Assembly: GCA_009823505.1 (NCBI GenBank) | Contig: VZQC01007120.1 | Coordinates: 561,010 to 625,009 of the forward strand | Direction: 5' to 3' | DNA from: Rhizomys pruinosus | Taxonomy: Eukaryota; Chordata; Mammalia; Rodentia; Spalacidae | DNA length: 64,000 nucleotides | In this document: positions 57,525 to 64,000 of the stretch, in pieces | How the letters are laid out: each line of letters opens with the position of its first letter | Numbering within the stretch: position 1 is the stretch's first letter | Position numbers and translations under genes: made by a program | Notes under the pieces: generated by a model | What the model saw: only the letters and a program-made list of their open reading frames with translations | What the model was told of the DNA's origin: nothing | Databases searched by the model: none

Positions 57525-57890
57525 TGTCCTAGTTTGTTTTTCATTGCTGTGACAAAACACTCTGACCGACACCAACTTGGGGAGGAAAGGGTTTATTCAG
57601 CTTACATCTCCTGAGTCACAGTTGATCACTCAGGGAGCCCAAGGTAAGAACTCAGGGCAGGAACCTGGAGGCAGGAGCTGAAGCACAGGCCATGGAGGAA
57701 TGCTGTCCACTGGCTTGCTCCTGGCTTGCTCTCTGGCTCATGCCCAGCCTGCCTTCTTATACTGTCACTGCTCAACAATCAAGACAATACACCACAGATG
57801 TGGCCACAGGCCAATCCAATGGAGCAAATTCCCCAATTGAGGCTCCCTCAACCCAGGTGTGTCAAGTTGACACTAAAGCTATCCAGCACA
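57525..57890 (-). repeat. 3' LTR of the non-autonomous element
   Basis: 366 bp. Differs from the other LTR by about six substitutions and by lacking one 15-bp unit. Confidence 0.9.
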
Positions 57891-59042
57891 ATTGACCCCT
57901 TGTCAACTTGACACACAAAACACATCACTATTAAACCACCACCTTTCCAGTTCTTATCCCCAAAATATGATGTTAACATGAATCACAACCTAAGACAGTA
58001 CAACCTCAAAAGCCTCACAGTCCTTAAAATGTCCAAACACTTAAAAGTTCACAGTCCGTTAAAAGTCTCTTAACTGTGGGCTGCTGTAAAATCCAAAACA
58101 AGTACTGTCTTATTTCAAAGGGAAGAATCAGGCACTCTCAAACAAAACCTAAGTCCAGCAAAGTAGCTCAAGGCTGGACACCTGGGATTCACTCACGATC
58201 TTCTGGGCTCCAAAGGGTCTCGGCAGCTCCCCCTCTCCGACTCTGCCGTCCGTGGCACACTCATCTCGCAGGCCCAGGCCGACTCCATTCTACACCTACT
58301 GCTGCTCTTGGTGGTCGTCCCAGGGTACCGGCATCTCCAAAAAGCTGGGGTCGCTACTGAAACTGAGGCAGCACCTTCACCAATGGTCTCTTCTGACCTC
58401 TCCTGGTGCAAAGCCTCAGCTTCTCTCCATGACCCCTGCAATCCTGGGGTCTTCACAGCAACCGAGGTGCACTTCCACCAATGGTCTTTCCTGACCTCTC
58501 ACAGTGCCAAGCCTCGGCTGCTCTCTGTGACCCCCTCAAATTTCAACACCGGAACCATATAGGAGACTCTTACACGTTACCAAGTCCGGCTTCTGGCTCG
58601 AGATGGAGGCTCAGGCCCTTTCTGGGTCACAGCTTCTGTGTGCTGACCTTGAAGATATTCTCCCCAGAAGATTTCACCTCAGTGATGCTGGTCTCTTGTT
58701 ACTTACAGCTGATTTTTCAGCCCCAGCTAACCAGCATCAATTGCCCCAGTACCACAAAAGTTTCACTTCAGGTTCTGGTCTCTTGTTACTTACAGCTGAT
58801 TCTCCACAGCCCCAGCTGACCAGAACCCACAGATTACACAGTCCTGATGATCTCTGCTCTCCTTTGAAACTAGAAACTTCACAAGCCAGGCCTCCATCTT
58901 CTACAACTCCTTCAGCAAAACTGCTCCAAGCTCCACAGCAACAATCTTGAGGCATTCAATGATATTCCCAGCCCAAAGTTCCAAACGCCTCCACAATCCT
59001 TCCCCAAAACACCAAGGTCAGGTCTGTCACAGCAATACCCCA

Positions 59043-59056
59043 CTCATCTGGTACCA
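59043..59056 (-). promoter_or_regulatory. Primer binding site, tRNA-Leu-like
   Basis: Minus-strand TGGTACCAGATGAG, five bases inside the 5' LTR. It matches the complement of the leucine tRNA 3' end except for an AT insertion. Confidence 0.65.
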
Positions 59057-59061
59057 ATTTC

Positions 59062-59442
59062 TGTCCTAGTTTGTTTTCCATTGCTGTGACAAAACACTCT
59101 GACCGACACCAACTTGGGGAGGAAAGGGTTTATTCAGCTTACATCTCCTGAGTCACAGTTGATCACTCAGGGAGCCCAAGGTAAGAACTCAGGGCAGGAA
59201 CCTGGAGGCAGGAGCTGAAGCACAGGCCATGGAGGAATGCTGTCCACTGGCTTGCTCCTGGCTTGCTCTCTACTGGCTTGCTCTCTGGTTCATGCCCAGC
59301 CTGCCTTCTTATACTGTCACTGCTCAACAATCAAGACAATACACCACAGATGTGGCCACAGGCCAATCCAATGGAGCCAATTCCCCAACTGAGGCTCCCT
59401 CAACCCAGGTGTGTCAAGTTGACAGCAAAGCTATCCAGCACA
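59062..59442 (-). repeat. 5' LTR of the non-autonomous element
   Basis: 381 bp. Contains a 15-bp tandem duplication (ACTGGCTTGCTCTCT region, near 59268-59285) absent from the partner. Confidence 0.9.
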
Positions 59443-59630
59443 CAAGCTCCTGGGACCCTGCTCATAGGAACCTATAGGAACAGTGTCAGCATGCACAAGA
59501 CCCATGCAAACTCAAGTAGACAAAAACCCACCATAAAACTTTGGAAATGGGCAGCAGGCCCCAATCTTAGCAGAAGAACTACTGGAAGCTGGTTACTGAG
59601 TGAGAGCTGATCTTTATATTTTTCTTTTTG
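59443..59630 (+). mobile_element. Old L1 3' UTR (Lx-type), right part
   Basis: Continues 56640-57524 after the LTR element. Confidence 0.68.
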
Positions 59631-59639
59631 TAGATTTTT

Positions 59640-59850
59640 TTATTGAATTTTTATGTGTGTGAATATAATGCCTGCATGTAGGTAGGTGCACACATGGTCA
59701 TGTAGTGCCCACGGAGATCAAAAGTGGGCTTCGGATCCTCTGGAACTGCAGTTATAGGTGGTTGATAGCCATGTGGGTGCTGGGCATTGAACGCAGGTCC
59801 TCTGCAAAAGCAGCCAGTGCTCTTAACTGCTGAGCCATCTCTCTAGCCCC
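59640..59850 (-). mobile_element. B2 SINE, old
   Basis: Antisense B2 ('tgagccatctctctagcccc'), diverged, no 17-bp duplication. Confidence 0.9.
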
Positions 59851-60349
59851 ATGACTTTTTTCTTCTATATCTTAAACATATTTTGTTATATTTATAACAA
59901 ACTTCTTCATTTGGAGAATGTTAATATAAATTGTAATATACTTTATATTTCAAAGCCCGCTTGTTACATTTGTACATTAAAGACTTATATGTTTTAATAT
60001 AATACTTTTCTTGATGTTTTGTGTATTTCAGACATCATTTTTCAGTTCAATTTAGACATGTCCCCCTTTTCCTTCTTCCCACCCCACCCCAGTTCATGCA
60101 TTCTGCCATACATGTCCTGCATCTTTCTCTGTCTTTTTAGTTTTTCTCTGCAAAGGTTTATTGTTTTGGGCAGAATTTAACTATATCAGTCCATTCTTTG
60201 ACCCAGTCCTTATGTTGTTGTGGTTCTCTCCCAATTGTATTGCTCCAAAGTATGCCTATGTACATGTCATATGTGTATCAGAATTATGTCCTCTAGGAAT
60301 AAACTGTATGCTAACTCCAGTATATGTTTAGGATTTCACATTTTTTCAC

Positions 60350-60597
60350 TTTAATTTTTTAAATTTTATTTATTTTCATATGTGTATGAATGTACTGTCT
60401 GCATGTAGGTTTGTGCACTCGTGTCGTGCAATGCCGTGGAGGTCAGAAGAGGGCGTCAGATTCCCCTGGAACTGGAGTTCTCTTGGAATTGGAGTTACAG
60501 ACGGTTCTCAGCCACCATGTGGGTGCTGGGGATCGAACCTGGGTCCTCTGCAAGAGCAGTCGGAGCTTTTAACCGCTAGGCCATCTCTCCAGCTCCA
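60350..60597 (-). mobile_element. B2 SINE, 17-bp-duplication subfamily
   Basis: Antisense B2 with doubled 'ggaactggagtt' / 'ggaattggagtt'. TTTTAATT repeats on both sides. Confidence 0.95.
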
Positions 60598-60604
60598 TTT
60601 TAAT

Positions 60605-60735
60605 TTGGGGGGGATCTTTTCAATACAGGGTCTCCTTGTAGCCCCAGCTGTCCTGGAACTCGCTCTGTAGAACAGGCTGGCCTTGAACTCACAAAGATTT
60701 GCCTGCCTCTGCCTCCTGAGTGCTAGGATTAAATA
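60605..60735 (-). mobile_element. B1 SINE
   Basis: Antisense B1 directly after the B2 ('ctctgtagaacaggctggcc', 'gagtgctaggattaaa'). Confidence 0.93.
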
Positions 60736-61385
60736 TATTATTCTAAAATATGAATATGTACCTTCTGCCCATATACACTAATTACCATGTCTGAAAGTAA
60801 ATGGTAAATTAATTGTAGGGCTCATTAAAAGATTCACATTATAACATCACAGTTGCTTTCAGACAGAAAGAAATAGAACAATACCATTGCTCAGCTTGTC
60901 TTTCAATTGGGGGATTTGGTACTAGCATACACAAATGAGGGATACCATTCCCCCGTTTGTTTGGGGGGTGGGGGATTGTGTTACTTCACTTAGCATTTAC
61001 CTGCAAAGTTCATGATGTCATCTTTCTTTATCACTGCATAGAACTCCATTGTGTAGATGTACCACATTTTTGTTATCCACTCGTCAGTTGAGGGACATTT
61101 GGATTGGTTCCAACTCTTTGCTATTGTGAAAAGTGCTGCAATAAACATAGATGTGGATGTATCTTTGCAGTAGGATGCATCTTGTGGGTATATACCCAGG
61201 AGTGGGATGTCTGGGTCAGGTGGTAGGCTCATTTGAGTCTTTTAAGGGTTCTCTACATTGCTTTCCACAGAGGTTGTATGAGTTTTCATTTCCATCAGCA
61301 GTGGATGAGTGTTCCCCTTTCCCCACAACCTCTCCAGCATTTGATGTCTTTTGTTTTCTTGATCTTAGCCAGTCTGAAGCCTGAC

Positions 61386-63479
61386 ATTTCTATAACTCGC
61401 CCCAGGCTCCACAGCTGCACCTGAGAGGGATCAGCCTGACCTAGAGACCTTCTATGTCCTGGACAATGCATGTCATACATGTCCACAACATGCCGGAGAG
61501 AGGCTGTGAGATCTCAGTTCTCAGGAAAGTGATGCCTGGGGTTTACTTGACTCCTGGCTAGGGTGTCAACCTTATTCCCCCAGGGTGAAACAATACCTAT
61601 AGATCCCTCAGAAGAATGTTTTAATGTATAACACAAATGCCAAAAATTACATTGAGAGTCAATTGTACTGAAACAGTTGTCAAAATATCTAAATTTGTAT
61701 GTTTTCACATATGTATGTACTTAAGCCCTGAACTCATGAGTTACTGCCCTCCATGCTGACTAGCATACCTTGCTGTGGAGAGGGGTGAGTCAGGATGGCC
61801 GATCAAGCCTGAGATTCATGACTTGTCTCTGTGTTATGTGCTCTTGAGGGAGCATAAACAAAGCTGGCATCAAAGTTTGGTCCAATTAGAATGTCTCCAC
61901 CGGGAAAATGAGATAACTGGTCCCAGTTTGTTAATGAGAATCAGAGCTCCTAATTCCGATAACCCCGGGAAAGTTTGAGGGGCAGCCATCCAATCATGAG
62001 AGAAAGAGGCTTTCCTGAGGTCAGAGTCCTCTGTGTTCTCCATCTATATCACAAGTGACTGCCCAGGGACACTGAGGCACATTCTTTTGCTTTGATGGAA
62101 ATAAATGGACTCACACTATACTGGCTTTCATGTGGGGGACAAGCCTGATCCACAGACTCATTCACTAGCAGCTGTCCTGAGTGTGCGAGAACTCCAGGTT
62201 CTCACTTTGAACATCCTCAAGCCATAAGGGAAGACCTTCCTGGCTTTAGGTTAAACGACAGTGCAGACTGTGGTCCTGGCTGTTGAAGGTTGGCCACCAG
62301 CCACTTCCTGAAGATTAACTTGGTTCTGTGGTGGACATTGATGGAAGCTGAACCTTAGCCCTAGAGGGTTTGGCTGAACCTTGGGTTCTGTGGGGGACTC
62401 TGTCTTCACAGCTCACCGCAGCAATATTCCACTCAACTCTCCCCTCAGATTTGAACCAAAGTCCCATGAGCTCATGAGGGGACAGAATTCTAACACTGAC
62501 CATGAGCTGGAGCCAAGCTGTGGGAGCCCAGGCACTGGCTGCTACCAACCCACAGAAGCCAGCTCAAGGGAAGCTTCTAGAAGTTAGTGGGGGAGTGTGG
62601 TCTGTAAATGAGGCTTACATGTCTATTTCCAACTGTGTGAAACAAAAAGAGCATTTTCCTTCCATCAGAACCTGAGTGTGACTGCATAGCTGAAGCTGAG
62701 AGCCTCTGTGCGGAGCTGCGTGCTCCTTGGGAACCTGAATCCTGCTGCAGACCCAGAGGCAGGAGGTAGGTGAGTTGGTGGGAGCTGGAGACAGCTAGTA
62801 GCTTAGAGGCCCTCACAGTCAGGGTAGCCAAGCCACCAAGGGGGCGTCAGGAGTATGAGGGCTGTGAGCAGAAGGCACAGGAGGCACCGGCACCCAGGCC
62901 CTCTTGGCAGAGCCGGTGGATGGGACACTCTACAACAGAGGTGAAGACACGGTTGGCTGCAAGCTCGCATCTTGACGCTGGGGAATGGCAAGGTAGCATA
63001 GAATCTAAACAGCATAGCACTCACCCCATGGGAAAACTGGACTTCTGAGGTCCCGTGCCTCATAGATGGGTGGCAGGTGAGGAGAGGTACAGACCCAGGA
63101 GCAGTGGAGAGAAATCAGACTTTGGTAGTTGCCACCGAGATGCAAGGAGTTAGTGGAGAGGGTGGAGAGGTTGGCCCAGCTTCTCCTTCAGCCCTCTTTC
63201 CACCCGGGAAACTTGCCTATATGTGCGCCCTCTTGTGGCCTGCGGGTGCAAGAAGTGCTCAGAATAGGCCTTGGGCAGCTGCCCTGAGAGGATTAGGAGG
63301 CAGCCTAGACTGGGTCTGGGCAGATTTCTGCAGGTCCTTACACCACACTTGCCGGCCCTCATAGAAGCCCCCTGGGTCTACACCACGTCAGGAGTGAGGT
63401 CTGTGCCAAGCAGCTCTCTTGTTCTGGCATCTGGAATTTGGCATGAGCCTGGCAGAGTGCCTGTGGCACCAGCTCCGAC
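61386..63479. other. No gene seen; unassigned, GC-richer toward the right
   Basis: Short open frames on both strands (for example 62770-63048 and 63077-63364) show no recognised domain. I see no repeat that I can name. This is one of the two stretches where an unrecognised exon is most possible. Confidence 0.45.
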
Positions 63480-64000
63480 GTAATTTCTTCCTTTATTCTA
63501 AATATGCGTCCTCGTATTTACAGACAAATGTACCTTTCACCCTTCATCAAAGAAGCTTCCTTTTGCAACAGATGCAATCAATTACAGAATTCTAGAACTG
63601 GTTAAGCACAGTGAATAAGTGTCCATAAGACACTTCGCCCTGAGTGGCGCACCTCTTAACTCTCACCAGAGAAATTTCCTATGCAGCAGATGGTGATTAA
63701 TACAGAAACCCACAATTAGCCAATATGCAGAGAACAAGAAGCCTCAGAGTGCTTATTTCCGAACAGGACAGCTGTTTCAAACCTCTGCCTCCCAAGGTTC
63801 AGGGATCACTGCAGAAGAGGAGACAGAAAGACTGTACGAGCCAGAGGGGTGGATGACCACCGGGAAACATGGTCTTCCAGACAGCTGGTCAGTTACTCAG
63901 ATGAACTCGCAGCAATGGTGGCAGCATCCACAAGTCCAATGCAAGCTCAGAACCAGTCGAAGTCCCAGCATAGATGTGGGGAGGTGTTGAGAAATCCCAA
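63480..64000 (+). mobile_element. Old L1 3' UTR (Lx-type), runs off the window
   Basis: Sense: 'catcaaagaagcttcctttt', 'cacttcgccctgagtggcgc', 'aaggttcagggatcactgca', 'gtccaatgcaagctcagaac'. Same family as 15085-15880, 49830-50430 and 56640-57524. Confidence 0.7.

Larger units (their letters stand above)
57525..59442 (-). mobile_element. Non-autonomous LTR element (ERVL/MaLR-like), complete
   Basis: Two direct LTRs (57525-57890 and 59062-59442) enclose 1,171 bp of internal DNA. Each LTR reads TG...CA on both strands. The whole is flanked by the 5-bp repeat CAAGC (57520-57524 and 59443-59447). The polyadenylation signal (TTTATT on +, near 57592 and 59129) places the element on the minus strand, so the 5' LTR is 59062-59442. 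Next to it, CCCCACTCATCTGGTACCA (+ strand) fits the 3' end of tRNA-Leu apart from two extra bases, giving a leucine primer site, as in ERVL and MaLR. A short GGGG purine stretch adjoins the other LTR. I recognise no gag, pol or env frame, so it must have moved with enzymes supplied in trans. Confidence 0.88.
60040..61385 (-). mobile_element. L1 3' portion, split by B2 and B1
   Basis: Antisense: 3' UTR 60040-60345, SINE pair, then ORF2 C-terminal coding 60900-61385. The frame 61232-60990 keeps DPDIPLLGIYPQDASYCKDT and WITKMWYIYTMEFYAVIKKD. Truncated at the 5' side at about 61385. The remainder is broken. Confidence 0.85.

Noticed and set aside
58252..58950. Coding remains inside the LTR element
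   Set aside because: Several short overlapping frames, none resembling gag, pol or env by eye. Treated as non-coding interior.
63077..63364. A candidate exon in GC-richer DNA
   Set aside because: Open frames exist on both strands, with no splice or domain evidence. Listed only as unassigned sequence.

Overview
The window is mammalian, and specifically mouse-like (myodont) rodent, genomic DNA. The evidence is the density of rodent-restricted SINEs (B1, B2, B3-like and B4-like), L1 fragments with rodent-type ORF2 and 3' UTRs, and MaLR/ERVL LTRs. The youngest B2 copies have a head and tail unlike the mouse and rat consensus as I know it, so a rodent outside Mus and Rattus is likely. I cannot name the species. 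No host protein-coding gene with exons is recognisable. The window reads as intergenic or deep intronic sequence, and most of it is transposon-derived.

Layout. 1-14.4 kb: two near-identical copies of a 5.3 kb segment (1-5328 and 9108-14430) separated by 3.8 kb that carries a truncated L1 with an open endonuclease domain. Each copy holds an old L1 fragment, a solo MaLR-type LTR with 5-bp target duplications, a B1, an L1 3' UTR, an MLT-like LTR and a B2. 14.4-21.8 kb: old L1 3' ends, MT- and MLT2-like LTRs, and three related tRNA-tailed rodent repeats (the third lies inside the next block). 21.8-28.4 kb: a second near-identical tandem duplication (3.29 kb) with a single N exactly at the junction. 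28.4-32.7 kb: a B4-like SINE, an MLT1-like LTR and two B2s inserted at the same target. 32.75-33.81 kb: a minisatellite of roughly 48 units of 22 bp. 34.4 kb: a near-perfect AT-rich palindrome. 35.4-39 kb: two head-to-tail L1 3' portions, the second with an open reverse-transcriptase segment. 39-47 kb: nested repeats and a RAN processed pseudogene with 11-bp target duplications. 47-52.8 kb: B2, B3 and L1 mosaics. 52.8-55.5 kb: mostly unannotatable sequence with one 24-bp-stem hairpin. 56.6-59.6 kb: a compact non-autonomous LTR element (1.9 kb) with a tRNA-Leu-like primer site, inserted in an L1 3' UTR. 60-61.4 kb: another L1. 61.4-63.5 kb: sequence I cannot assign. 63.5-64 kb: another L1 3' UTR.

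There is no operon, CRISPR array or new gene system that I can support. The most informative features are structural. The two duplications look like unmerged contig overlaps rather than biology. The minisatellite is open in all three forward frames by arithmetic and carries ETS-like motifs. The B2 family shows a 17-bp internal tandem duplication that separates two subfamilies. The LTR element is dated by its paired LTRs.
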